Shown here: piece by piece, positions 46,579 through 58,083 of the stretch
How the letters are laid out: each line of letters opens with the position of its first letter
Position numbering within the stretch: the stretch's first letter is position 1
Notes under the pieces: model-generated
What the model was told of the DNA's origin: nothing
Seen by the model: the letters and a program-made list of their open reading frames with translations, nothing else
Database searches by the model: none
Source of the DNA: Neostapfia colusana
Lineage: Eukaryota > Streptophyta > Magnoliopsida > Poales > Poaceae
Direction: 5' to 3'
Length of the DNA: 64,000 bases
NCBI GenBank assembly: GCA_030760725.1
Contig: JASWHV010000001.1
Location: forward strand, 28,827,928-28,891,927
Program-made: the position numbers and the translations under genes

Positions 46579-47830
46579 GTGGGGCTGTCCACGTGAGCTC
46601 GATTGGATGTGATATTCGGCCGCCGTGAAACAGAACCGCTTTTGGGGGATGGAAGCCAAGCTCGACTAGCTTTTGCTTCGAGGAGATGTAGGACGCAGCT
46701 GTGGTGCGGTTTTAGTTGCTCAGGGAGCTCGGTGGCACGAGTTTGGGGAGGCTCCCGATCGATCAACAGGGCGGCCGGGAGTCTCTGTTCTTTCGGCGCG
46801 AGGAAGCAAACCCGTGCTTCGTCTAGTAAGCCAAAAGATCACTCTGGACCCTCAACACACGCACGAGCTGGTCGCCACCGTAACAAAATCAGCAAGGAGG
46901 TTGCGGTTCCCAGCCCTCGGTGGCACTCGGAGCAGTCCCGGGTGTGTTCGAGTCTGAACAGAGAAGGATGACTTCGGGTGCAAGTTTAAGTAGGTCACTG
47001 ACCAGTGGGTCCACCCCTCTTTTCCCTCTTCTTATCCCCCCCCCAAAATCCCCACAAATATCTCCCAAATTTGGCAGGTAATAACTTCCGATATGTGGAG
47101 CTCAAATTTGGGAATTCATTTGGACATATGGCAAAGTTTCATCCAAGTTCAAATTTGAATTTGAATTCAAATACCCTTTTATGTCCAATTGCAAAAACTT
47201 AGCCAAAACACTTCCAAATGTGGTCAAAATTTGTATTCCCACAAATTTGGAGCTGAGGATTTCAAATATGGACTCAACTTTTAAATTTGGTTGCTGCAAA
47301 TATAAACTTTGCACCAACATTTGAAAGCCTCTTTTGTGATGACCCATTTGAATTTGAGTGCAACATTTGGTTTGCTCATAGCCCATGCTTGATTCCCTCT
47401 TGGTCCTAATCTGAACCTCACAAGTCCAGTTTGAATTTGTCCCTCGAATTTGAATTCAGCACAAATTCAAACATGAGCATAATTCACTCCTTTTTTACTC
47501 ACCCTAAAAAGAAGAAAGTTGCCAACATAAATCTCCTTAATTTCAAATGTATGAGGTTCCATGTGTATTCAAAAGTTTGGCTGCAATTTGAGCTGAGCAT
47601 TTGAATCTAAAGATCTTCTTTTAGTTCTTTCTTATGCACATGATTTACACATGGGTTTAACTCCACCTTGGTCCAACACCTTCAAAGGAATGCTTGAACC
47701 CATGTGGTTGCACCCCATGTACCCCATCCCGTGCAAGAAAATTTTTGGTAAGTTCCATTTTTCATGAATTAGAAAACACGATGACGTTCAAACATCATTT
47801 CTTTGCATTCATATTTTTTGGACTTTTACA

Positions 47831-49841
47831 CCGGGGAGCCGGACGGCTCATACCCCCGAGCAAAGTTTTAATCGTAATTTGGGGACCTTTGGTTGTCTCA
47901 TTTCCTGGGGGCCCTATGGTGCCGAATGGCCTCTCCCCTGAAAGGCTTACGCCAGCGGGAGGTCCGGGGTGTTTAGCCTGCTATGCGTGGACGATACCCT
48001 TAGCGTGCACACTCTGCCTCTCCAGCGCTACAGCTCAGTACCGGGGAACCGGATGGCTCATACCCCTCGGCAAGGCTTTAACCATAGCCCGGACGACCCA
48101 CATCGAAATACCCAAGCCCCGTAGCTCAGCTGAGGACCATAAGCCACAGTAAAGCTACCAAAATAGGGAAGGGTGACCAGAGAGCACGATTACTCCTTCT
48201 TTCTCCCATGTCTATAGGTCCAAACAGGTCCTTGGCGTCCCAAACCTCCCAGGGGGCCCGATGCTGACGTCCTGCCTCATCCAGTGGTTGGTACGCCCCA
48301 ACATAAGGGACACATCTACCAGGGGGCATCACGGTGAATCACATTGGCAAGATATCGGACCACTGCAGCAACAGGCAGAAAACTCAGTGCACCAGCTACA
48401 ACAAGTTGAAGACATGGGCCGAACTTCACTCGGGTCCTTGCGCTACCAAGGACCCGGAAGGGGTGGTAGCCACACTACCGGGGCCCCCTGGGTCCTTACG
48501 CTGCTAAGAACCCAGAGGAACAGGCTCGGGACATTGGCAAAGAGCTATCCACGTCAGCTAAGTCACTTCGGACCTTTGCGCTGCCAAGGATCCAAAGTCT
48601 ACATCAATAACTCAACACACAAGACTTGAAACAGAGAGTCTTCATTAATGGCAGAGTTCTAGCATAAAAAAAGGAATACAAGGCAACAGATGAACCTAGC
48701 AGCTACAAGTCGAGCAATCTTCTTCTCGATGGCATACTTGGTTGTCTCCCAAGCTAACCTTTGCACAGAGAGACGCTCACCTGCTATAAGCCCAAGGACA
48801 GCCAGCAAACTGATCAGTCTGACAACTCAATTATCGTCAAGCATCACCGATCTACCGCACAGCGACTGCGGTGACATCCAGTGTTGTGTGGGCCAGACAC
48901 CATCGATGGTAGACTTAGTTGTCCACAACGACGTCCAGTGTCGTGTGGGCCATGTCTCCTAGACGCCTTGCCGGACAAGGGCGATCTGGCGGCACCGAAA
49001 GGTCAAGCCTTCCTCCGTCAGGCACCTGATACCACCCAACACGGGCATGGAGACACCCTACGAATCAAGGATCTTTTCTCCAACGGCTTCCCTTACCATC
49101 GGCATGCCATTCGGATGGCTTGTGCTTCTATCCGTGACCGTCAAGGAGAAGGACGCCTCGGAGAGCCGCACCGAAGGCCGCACACACACGAACATCTCCC
49201 CAAAGTGGACGAAGATGGCCACCGGTGTAAGGGCATAAGGTGGATGAGAGCGCTGGGAAGCGGAGGCTTCTAGTGTGCAAAAGGAAGACAAAGGCTGCAT
49301 GATGAAGGGAGGTACCACCCTACACCGGAAGGCCTCCTTTTATACACATCCGCAACCTCAGGCAGGGCAACAGGTGCAGCGATTGGGTTTCCACCGCTGC
49401 ACGCCAAGGGCTATTCGCCTCCCCCAATGATGGGTAGGACCCAGGTCCACCCGTCAGACGATGGGGGCCAGGCGGGTAACCTTTCGGGAACGACGAGCGG
49501 TCCCTGAGAAAAGCGGTGTGGTGGAGCTGTAGCGACCAACCCTTTGGTTGCCGCAGTAAATACCCCGGGGCAACCCTTTGAGCATGTCACCACGACCCAC
49601 CAGTCAGGAGAAAACACGTGTCCACTACGTTGATGATGTGTTGCCGCTTCAACTGGAGGATACGCCCACTATGCTAAGGATATGCAGCCTCCTTGTCTCC
49701 CAGGTACAACCACTCATCCACTACGCAAAAACCTCGCCACCACTTCGGTTTCCAAAGTGCGGGATCAAAACCACCACGTGGGAAAGATGGAGGCCCCACC
49801 TGTGGGCTCGTTGCCTCCCCCGAGATGAGCCCGGAGGCCAC
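47831..49841 (+). other. 3' noncoding region of D, right of B
   Basis: The long tandem unit continues (47840-48045, then the start of another unit at about 48046). Sequence follows with locally repeated pieces: aaggacccg/aagaacccag/aaggatcca phrases around 48440-48600, and cagtgt(t/c)gtgtgggcca at 48879 and 48936. There is no protein domain and no pol. A purine-rich stretch cgagatgagcccggagg just before the LTR (about 49820-49837) may be a decayed polypurine tract. Confidence 0.6.
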
Positions 49842-51188
49842 TGTCGGTACCCTGCAGACCGAGTACCCCCGCGTAGAGGGTAAAAGACAGCCTGGGCCCC
49901 GCCTCCCTGCTGAGGCAGGACCCGGCGTAGCCACGTGCCCTTGGCCCCGAGGTCAGCTCTGGGGCTGCAACGTGCGCTTGAGTTCCAGAGCTAACATGTG
50001 CCTTGGGCTCTGGGCCGAGCCTCCCCGCCGACGTGAGGTCCGGATCTGCCACGTGTCAGTAAGCTCAGAACCCCCTCCCTGCTGAGGAGGTTCTCTCGAG
50101 CTAACACGTGCCCTAAGCTCCGGTCTGAGCCTCCCCGCTGAGGTGAGGTCTGGAGCTGCCACGTGTATCCGAGCTCCAACACTGCTCCCTACTGAAGAGA
50201 GCTCTCGAGCTGACACGTGCCCTGGACTCGGGGTCCGAGCCTCTCCGCTGAGGTGAGGTTCGGAGCTGACACGTGTCTCTAGGCTCAGAACCTCCTTCCT
50301 GCTGAGGAGAGCTCCAGAGCTGACACGTGACCTGGGCTCCAGTCCGAGCCTCCCCGCTAAGGTGAGGTCCGGAGCTGCCACGTGTCTCTAGGCTCAGAAC
50401 CTCCTCCCTGCTGAGAAGAGCTTCGGAGTTGACACGTGCCCTGGGCTCCGGTCCGAGCCTCCCCGCTGAGGTTAGGTAGGGGCTGCCACGTGTCTCCCAG
50501 CTCTGAACCCGTCGGCAAGAGCTCCAAAGCCACCACGTGCCCCACGATCCTCGCGGGCCGAGGGTCGACGAAGTCAAGAAGGAAGTGTGCGTTAGGTCAC
50601 GCATTCAAGGCTCGCGCCTTCCCTAGAAGCATGGCGCACGGTGCACGCCTCCGTCCTCCGCCTGACCGCCATTACGGTGACAAGACAGGACGACAAGATG
50701 TGGCAGCGGTACAGTGCCGCCCAACTGCACTGCGCTGCCCAAGCGGAATGACAAGACGCGGTGACAAGACGACATGGACAGGGGCGCTCAGCGTGCCAGG
50801 CGGCGGGACATAACTCCCCCACCGACTACTCTACTTAGAGTACAAAACCCTAGATCATGTATAGGGTTCGCATAGCTTCGATGCCACCTGTCGGCCCCAA
50901 GACACATTGTAACCGCCCCGACCTTGGACTATAAAAGGACCGGGCTGACCACCCGACAAAGGGTTTGCAACCCAGCAACCTCTCATGCACACACGTGCAA
51001 GCAATAGAACAGACACTCCCGTGGACGTAGGGTATTACGCTTCGGCGACCCGAACCACGTAAATCTCGATGTTCATCCGCTCTCTCGAGCCTAATCGCAT
51101 AGGGCGCCAAGCCCCCTCCAATCAAAGAATCTCGCGGGCTGCATCCATTGCAGGCCAGGGGGAGTGTCGCAGCTCATACACTCCAACA
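49842..51188 (+). repeat. LTR of element D, right copy (1347 bp)
   Basis: It begins TGtcggtaccctgcag and ends cactccaaCA, followed by gccag and CACTA sequence identical in kind to that after the left copy. It contains eleven CACGTG cores between about 49932 and 50540 in a shorter tandem array, and TATAAAA at 50930-50936. Confidence 0.87.
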
Positions 51189-51678
51189 GCCAGCAATGTT
51201 GCTTCTTCTCTAGAAACTAGAGGAGAAGCCACATAATGGCTCCTCCAGGTCTGTCGCCTTCTCTGCGCCTCCGTGTCCTAGGATGACCCGGAAGGGTGGT
51301 CCACCGACCCAGAAGGGTGGTCAGCTAACTCGGACGGCCTGTCAGCAGACTGTGGCTCAGGAGGCGCCTCGGCCTTAGGCTCTGACTCTAACTCTGAGTC
51401 ATCCAGCAATATTATAATAGTTTTAAGAAATATAAATAAATGAATTAATAATGTAGTGGAATATGATTGTTAAGTCAAATTACCTCGGTCCGCTGACAAG
51501 AAAAATGCTTGTTTGACAGCTCTCTGAGCACGTGTCACAACTGAGACCATCTGCTCTCTCCAGAGCTACTACCCTGAAAAAAGGTGTACACCACATCCCA
51601 TGTGCGAGCCATCATGCTCGCACTGCTGAGAAACCTCTTCACGGTCTTCTTCATCCCCTTACCCTTGTCTGATGACAT
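51189..51678 (-). pseudogene. N-terminal part of CACTA second gene
   Basis: Minus-strand ATG at 51678 (MSSDKGKGMKKTVKRFLSS, then MMARTWDVVYTFFQG), followed by in-frame stops. After a probable intron (about 51400-51490), a low-complexity acidic/serine part with DHPSGS-like repeats lies near 51290-51400. The gene then runs into the D LTR and resumes at 19422. It starts about 140 bp downstream of the TNP2 stop, on the same strand. Confidence 0.6.
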
Positions 51679-51814
51679 CCCATTTCAGCAATGCTTTGAT
51701 AAGTATAATTATTATAAAAGATACAAATGAAACAATAAATGAAGAAAACATTACTCGTATTCATTTCTAAAAGTCATCATAATCTTGCTCATTTACTATA
51801 CTACTTAAACTAAA

Positions 51815-54800
51815 TCATTGAACTGGTTTAGTGACTAGTTTCCCTTTGCGCTTCTCGCGAGTTTGTACATCATCGACATCTCCAACTAAGTCATCGAGCT
51901 CTTGACCAGGCTCAACGATAAATGAGGTTGAGAGATCTTCTTCTTGGTAAACATTATTGAAATCATCATCTGACGTGGGAGTATCATGGTACCCAACATC
52001 GCTTGGCGTATATAACAGTTCACGAGGATTGATCTTGTGTATGACCCACCAAGCACTCATCTTTTGGCAAGGATAACGTAGATAATACACTTGCTCAACT
52101 TGGTCTGCAAGTACAAAAGAGTCGTACCCTCGCAGCCTTTCGTTGTGTTTCACTTCAACCATGCCAAATTGGTTTTCATGGGTTCCATTATGGTTATAAA
52201 ATCAGTCATAATAAAAAAACTACTTTAAGTTCCTTATTACCGACAAAGTTGAATTCAAGTATTTTGTTAATGATCCCATAGTAATTTGTTTTCCGTCCTT
52301 CAACATCGATTGCTCTCACAACTCCGGTATTAGTCATTGCCACAAGAGGACGAAGAGATTCAAATTGAGTCGGACGGAATCGGAACCCGTTGACGTCGTA
52401 CCGACCGTAGATTCTAACTTTGAATATTCTGTAAGATAGTTGTCGCAAGTCTTGTTGGACGTCAGCAAATTCTACACACTGTCCATAATATGAACTCATA
52501 AGAATATTTTTTCACATTCTACTATATAATTCAGGATAGAGAAGTGACAAGAAAATGTTAGTTGATCTCGAAACCAAGATAGAAAATTAGGACCTCCATT
52601 AATTCCATCTCGTCGCATCATTTCTACATGTTTGCTTGTCGGTTAATGTCTAAGTGTCCAATTTTCTTATGAATCGCATTGTCCGAAAAACATGAATATT
52701 AGCATTAAGGTATAGTAAAGAATGCTACATAGCAAAGATGTAGAATAAATACTTACTCGAATATTTGTCCATCTCATCTATATTAGCATACATGTACAGC
52801 AAAGAAACCTTCCTTTCTTCCACGGTACAATTGTAGCTCGTGCTACTATCAACAGGGGTGCCCTTCGTCGCAAAAATAGATAGGTCACTACAAGGAGGAT
52901 CTTCATCCATATTGTACCGCATCGTATAAGCATTGACATTGTTTTTCTCTACAAAGTAAACACTTGAAAAGTATATTACCTCCTTAAGAGTAAATGCTTC
53001 ATCGATGCACCCTTCAACTCTAGCCTATTGTCAACCATTAGTTTAAGATATCTTAGAGCTCTTTCAATGTGATACATCTACCTATATTGCATAGGGCCGC
53101 TCACTTTAGCTTCATACGACAGATGGATAAGGAGATGCTGCATTGGATTGAAAAACACTGGAGGAAACATTTTTTCAATTTACATAAAATAACAGGTATC
53201 TCCTTCTCCAACTTCTCCATCATCTCTATCATGATTTATTTAACACATAGGTGGCTAAAAAATAGCTAAGATCGGCTAACAATTTCCAAACTGTATCATT
53301 AAGGTAGCACTGAAACATAACGGGCAGAAGTCTTTTCATGATTATGTGATAATCATGACTCTTTAACCCAGATAGTTTTCCCGTCCTGGCATTAACAGCT
53401 TGTCTTAAGCTAGCAGCGTAGCCATCAGGGAATTTTAACCCTTTCAACCAATTCAGAACTTCTTTCTTCTAGTTAGGTTTAAGACAGAAAGAAGCACGTG
53501 ACATACCACCACTTTTAGAGAGCTCAAGCATTGGATACAAAGCTCTGTCAAATCCTTTCGAGCCTTTATATAGTCTTTTGTTTTGCCAGGCATATCCATG
53601 CACATGTTTATGATGCATTCGCCCATGTTATGCTCTTGGTGCATGAAAATAATATTGTGCATTAAAATCAACGACTTGACGTGCGGTAGGTCCCATAGTC
53701 CACATCTTTGCATCCAATTATGTACTTCTACATAACCTATAAGAAATCCCGAACGATCTTTATCTACCACAAGTTTCTCCAACATATTAGCAATTTCTGA
53801 CCCACTTAAACGCTTCGGTGGTCTCTTCGTCATAATAGTGTTCTTTTTGAAAGCATTCTTATGTTACCTAAACATGTGATTCTGGGGCAACCAATGACTA
53901 TGACAATCAAAGTAGCAGATATTGCCACCATGAGTAAGACGAAAACAATCCGTGTCAGAAGTACATATCGGACATGTCAAACGTTCGTGGACGCTCCAGC
54001 CAGCAAACATGTCGTATGTCGAAAAATCATAGACGGAGCACAAGTACGCAACTCTAAGGTTGAATTCTTGATTTTTATAATAGTCATGCGCTTCAACTCC
54101 TGTCTACAATCGTTTCAACTCTTCGATTAGGGGTTGCAACATCAGTTCAGTCGTCGACCAGAATGATCCCGTACAGATAGAATGAGACAAAGTAACATGA
54201 ACTCATATTTCATACAAAGAGCAGGTGGTAGGTTGTACATAATAGCAAAAATGGGCCAACATGATTAAGGTGTGGCATTTGTACTAAAAGGTGAGAAGAC
54301 ATCTATCGCTAACCCGAGGCGAACATTTTTCGCATCACTAGAGAAGTCTGCATCGAAACTGTCCAGCGCCTTCCATGCATCACCATCGGACGGGTGCACT
54401 ATTACTCTATCATTGTCACGCAAACCTTATTTGTGTCATCTCATGTGTCTGGCAGTTCTTTTGGAGAGGAACAATCGTTTCAACCAAGGCGTGACGGGGA
54501 AGTAACGAAGTTGCTTATGTGCCACTTCTGTCATCACCTTGTCACCGTTGTCGTTAACAACTTCGACAAACCTCGATTTACCACACTTAAGCACTTGTTC
54601 TCTTTGCCATGCTCTTTCCAGAAAAGCAAGCAGTTGTCTGGGCACACATCAATCTTCTCATATTTCGTACCTAGACCAGAAAGCATTTTCTTTGACTAAT
54701 ACATGTCTTTAGGCACTTTATTAGGCTTTGTAAGAATATCGCTGATCAATTTGACAAGATCATTGCAGCAGTTATTTGAGAAAAATACTTAGACTTAATT

Positions 54801-55257
54801 GTCATAAGACGTGTCATGAAAGAAGGAGTGTCACTTTTGTGTGCTCATGTAGTGGTTCTTCTGAGGCTATGAGAAGATTGAAGAACGCTTCAACCTCCAG
54901 TGTAGGAGAGTCTTCGTTAAAGTCTGGTTGTACAGATTCAACCATCTCGTCCATCCTATCAACCCTCATGCTATAAGCATCCTCTTCCTCTTCTTCTATG
55001 GGTTTAGGTGCTGATTCACCGTGAAAGACTCACATGTCATAATGTGGCACAAAACCGTATCGACACAAGTATAGTGAAAGTGTTCTCTTGTCCAAACACC
55101 TCATATTCTGACATCTACTACATGAACACCGCACCTTATTTATCTTAGCTAACAATAAAGTGTGGTCCACAAAAACCGTAGTCTTGGTCACCCACTCATC
55201 TGAGTGACTTCCATTCCTTTTCCAACCAGTATACATCCAACTACGGTCTTTACCCAT
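51815..55257 (-). pseudogene. TNP2-type CACTA transposase, degenerate
   Basis: Read right to left: a transposase-associated domain (55257-55030: DRSWMYTGWKRNGSHSDEW, CSCSRCQN, LYLCRYGFVPHYDM); a segment at 54645-54436 (LRYFPVTPWLKRLFLSKRTA); the TNP2 core at about 54000-53480 (CPICTSDTDCFRL, CHSHWLPQNHMFR, GLWDLPHVKSLILMHNIIFM, MHQEHNMGECIINMCMDMPG); DUF4218-like at 53447-52740 (GLKFPDGYAASLRQAVNARTG, DYHIIMKRLLPVMF, ARVEGCIDEAFTLKE); and DUF4216-like at 52499-51815 (FRPTQFESLRPLVAMTNTGV, GYDSFVLADQVEQVYYL). Frameshifts separate the blocks, and an in-frame TAA lies near 53870. The family cuts and joins CACTA termini; this copy cannot be translated whole. Confidence 0.88.
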
Positions 55258-56839
55258 ATTTGATCCTACAAACCAAATTCAGCAACGGCAGATATCACGC
55301 GTCTACATCTATATTAGGAAGGATGTGTCCTAAACCCACCCAAGAGTGAGTGAGAGAGCTTGCATAACCCCGCAATTCTCCAACTGCACGCCAAAAATGG
55401 TGCAGCAGAGAACATCAGAGTTATACAACCGAAACTTCAGCAGGATCCAGACCTCTCGCGTCTCGCCATAAGGAAGCTCTCTCAGTGACTCCGAGACTGT
55501 CCAAAAAAAGGGATAATTCCAAACCTACACGTGTCACGTGCGTAGCGCAAGTAACACGTGCCGGTTCAAAACTGGTGACGCATAGGTTACGTTACTCAGT
55601 TTTGATTCATTCAATATTGTCGTAAAAAACATATTTACGATGGTTTTTATGTGTTCCTATGAGAGACAGAGGAAAGAAATAGAGAAAGAAGGGAAAGGTT
55701 AGGAGATGACCAGTGTATATCTCGTGTACACCGTCGTCTTTCAATGAGCGCTTTGCGTCCCCATCGGCACCGTTCGCCTCCAAGCTCGGCTCAACAGATG
55801 TCCTACTAATAATTATCATACTACATGCTCTCACAACGGTGTATATAGCTAACCTTATGAAGCGAATAATTAACACTCAAATTTCAAACAATTTTCAATC
55901 AAGTAATTAATAAACAAAATATAATTATTAAAAAAATTACTCGACGAGGACGCGAAGTACGGCGGCTGCGGGCGGGGTGGGTTGCCAGGGTCGGGGGCGC
56001 ACCGGGGCACCGGTGCTAGGGGTGGCGCGCATGGGCCGGGGGGGCCTGGGGGCCGCGAAGGTGCCGAGGGCCGGGGGCGGCGCGGGCTAGGGGCCGGGGC
56101 GACAGGGGACGGAACGGCGACTCGGGGTCGGGCACGGGCGGGGGCGCGGCGGCAGCCGAGGGCGGCCGGCTAGGGAAGGCGGCGGTGGCGCCCGGGGTGG
56201 CGGGGGCCGGCGATGGTGGGGGCCGGGGGCGGTGGCGCAAGGGGCGGCAGGGGCCGGCGATGGCGGGCGCGAGCGGCAGCAGGAGGTGGCGCGCAGGCTC
56301 GGGGTCGACGCGGGTGACAACAATACTAACTAAAAGAACAGCTAAACAAACAACTAAACAAGAAATTAACAATAGCACTAAATAATAACTAAAGTAACTC
56401 TAATTATCATCAAAATTAAAGAAAATAAGAAACTTAAATTCTAAATTAGTAAGTAAACTAGCTAAACTAAGCATTTAATCCCTTAAACATAACTACTTAA
56501 TAAACTATAAAAAATTAATCTAAGACCAGCACTAATTAATAAATAAATTACTTGGCGGCGGCCGACGGTGCACGGTGGCCGGCAGCGGCGGGGGCGGCGG
56601 CCGGCGGTGCGCGGTGGTCGGCAGCGGCGGGGGCGGCAGGCTCCGGGGCATGCAGCGGCGATGGTGCCGCGGGCGGGCGGCGGAGGCACCACAGCCTTGG
56701 GGGCGGCGCGGCTCAGGTGCGGCGGCGATGGGGGACCTGGGGCGGCGACGGGGGCGGTCTGCGGCTCGGGCGGCTTGGGCTCAGGGTCGGCACGGGCGTG
56801 AATGCCCGCGCCGACCCCGGGCCCGTGGGTATATAGTCC
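55258..56839 (-). other. 5' region of CACTA element with two GC-rich islands
   Basis: 55258-55940 is mixed sequence with one tttacgatgg motif (about 55633) and no clear coding signal. GC-rich islands at about 55940-56320 and 56550-56830 (runs of ggcggcgg/gcgggg) are separated by AT-rich 56320-56550. The long ORFs in the islands are low-complexity by-products of base composition. The place, just inside the 5' terminus, is that of the methylation-sensitive GC-rich downstream control region described for maize Spm. Confidence 0.55.
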
Positions 56840-57072
56840 TTATTTACTACAACCAAATCATGGCCTTCATAAGTAAGACTTATTTACGACGGCTAGTTCT
56901 GGCCGTCGTAAATAGCCTTTTATTTATGACGGCTAGGCCCTGGCCGTCGTAAGTAAACTCTTATTTACGACGGCTAGAACTAGCCATCGTAAATAATTTA
57001 AATTACGATGGCCAACCCTAATGTTGTCGTAATTTAACTTGACCGTCGTAAATATGACAGTTTGCTGTAGTG
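56840..57072. repeat. Right subterminal repeats and terminus of the CACTA element
   Basis: Repeated (t)tatttacgacggctag and its reverse ccgtcgtaaata form small inverted pairs (for example 56880-56923 and 56976-56995). The end is acagtttgctgtagtg at 57072, which on the minus strand begins CACTACAGCAAACTGT. A TIR with this start is diagnostic of the CACTA class. Confidence 0.82.
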
Positions 57073-58083
57073 CTCGTCCGCGAGCCGGCCTCGCCTGCCC
57101 CTTCGTGTGTCATTCTCGCGCCACCCCATCATCCCCTCCGCCCTTGGGCTTCCTCTCCCCTTCCCCTCGGCCACATGCAGGCGAGCTTACGCCCGACCGG
57201 GCGTAGCGGTGTAGCAAACGCCCGAGTGGCGTAGCTCACCCGGTATTACCATTGCGGGAGAAAAAAAATAATGCCTACTTCATATGTTCTTGGTTTCTGG
57301 TAGATGGATGCGGACGGTCTAATTGGTGTAGTACAATTCAGAATATCTTATTCGTGATCTAGACATGCATTGGTGTAGAATTTTTACTACACTGCTTAAC
57401 CGCAATCTTACCATCGTAGAGGTTCCATAAGGCAGTAACTATTTTAGTATGTCAACTATGACGCTGTCCAATGAGTACAACTATCGATCAGTGAAGCCAT
57501 GGAACTTATTTATAGCCCTGCCGTCAACCAAAGGTAACTATAGACACTTGCAACGGGCAGCGGCGCCACTGTAAGGGCGGGCGTTTTTCTTTTAGTTACA
57601 TTTGGTTCAAGAGATGCCGGACTGTAACAATAACAAACAATTGCACAATACCTACTGAAAACATAGTAATCCCCAGAAGTTCAGACTCATACCATAAGAT
57701 GCTCTCAATCTCTACTCGAAGTTTGAGAGGTGTCGGACCCTAGACTCTTGACTCACAACAATGCAAATATTTGGACAGCAATGTCCGCAGTTCGGGACTA
57801 CAGAGTCTCAAAGCATCAGAATTATTCCAGTTATATTTACAAACAAAATAATTGGACTTTACCTCTAAAACTAGAGACAGCACCCCATACACTTTGGACT
57901 GTTACCTGTCTGAAAATAAATCAGAATTCAGAAACAGTGGTTTCGGACAAGGTACTCAAGTCCTTACCTCGACGGCAAGACCACTATATACTCAGGGCCG
58001 GCCGCTCGTCGTCCTCCACGGAAATCAACCAAAGAGCCATATGGCAGTAGCATCCTAGACCTCCCGCCGTTCCGTCATGACAG
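57073..58083 (+). other. Unique flank between CACTA element and the lipid-transfer gene
   Basis: GC-rich 57073-57250 includes a short perfect hairpin (57189-57204, acgcccg/cgggcgt). The rest is AT-rich with no coding support. The last few hundred bases should hold the promoter and 5' UTR of the gene at 58084. Confidence 0.5.
57985..57990 (+). promoter_or_regulatory. Candidate TATA box of the lipid-transfer gene
   Basis: TATATA in accactatatactcagg, about 95 bases upstream of the ATG at 58084, a usual distance for a plant gene with a short 5' UTR. Confidence 0.5.

Larger units (their letters stand above)
25186..47830 (-). mobile_element. Gypsy element B, internally deleted, split by element A
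   Basis: Two LTRs (25186-29613 and 32642-35817 joined with 46579-47830) are each 4428 bp by these boundaries. They flank a 3-kb internal region with polypurine tract, pol fragments and a primer-binding site in minus orientation. The LTRs differ at several percent of sites by eye, older than element A. Gag and protease are absent, and RT, RNase H and integrase are only fragments. Flanking D bases ctgc (25182-25185) and ccgg (47831-47834) may be a decayed target duplication. Confidence 0.85.
32642..47830 (-). repeat. 5' LTR of B (right copy), interrupted by element A at 35818-46578
   Basis: It starts TGagggggacctcggcaccc. The first 3176 bp run to 35817 and the last 1252 bp run from 46579 (gtggggctgtccacgtgag) to 47830 (ggacttttaCA). 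The two parts together match the left LTR end to end. At the junction the uninterrupted copy reads ctcatgtggagctgtcc (near 28350), which shows exactly where A entered. Confidence 0.88.
22226..51188 (+). mobile_element. Element D: Retand/RIRE2-like Gypsy element, gag-only, split by B
   Basis: Internal part (22226-25185 and 47831-49841) plus right LTR (49842-51188), plus strand; the corresponding left LTR is 19423-21181. Only gag is recognisable. No protease, reverse transcriptase or integrase motif is visible between gag and the right LTR, so this looks like a non-autonomous gag-only element, comparable in kind to the rice Dasheng/RIRE2 pair. The 5' leader with the primer-binding site is missing and CACTA sequence takes its place. 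Element B is inserted in its 3' noncoding region. Confidence 0.72.
9720..57072 (-). mobile_element. Degenerate CACTA (En/Spm) DNA transposon hosting all nested LTR elements
   Basis: The right terminus ends ctgtagtg at 57072, that is CACTACAG on the minus strand, followed by flank ctc. Subterminal tacgacgg/ccgtcgta motifs occur at both ends (about 9730-10020 and 56840-57060). Read leftwards from the right end: a GC-rich 5' region, a TNP2-type transposase gene (55257-51815), then a second gene of Ptta/En/Spm type (51678-51189, 19422-17838, 10558-about 10021), split by solo LTR S1 and by element D. Both genes carry stops and frameshifts. Without its insertions the element would be roughly 10 kb, a normal size for the class. 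The left terminus is not recognisable, so the left coordinate is approximate. Confidence 0.85.

Noticed and set aside
55982..56952. Long overlapping ORFs rich in Gly/Ala/Arg/Pro on both strands
   Set aside because: Low-complexity translation of GC-rich islands in the CACTA 5' region; six-frame openness is due to base composition.
57189..57204. Perfect 7-bp hairpin acgcccg/cgggcgt
   Set aside because: Too short in GC-rich sequence to support a terminator or other element.
57730..58050. 106-residue ORF upstream of the lipid-transfer gene
   Set aside because: No recognisable domain, AT-rich codon use, and it covers the probable TATA box and 5' UTR.
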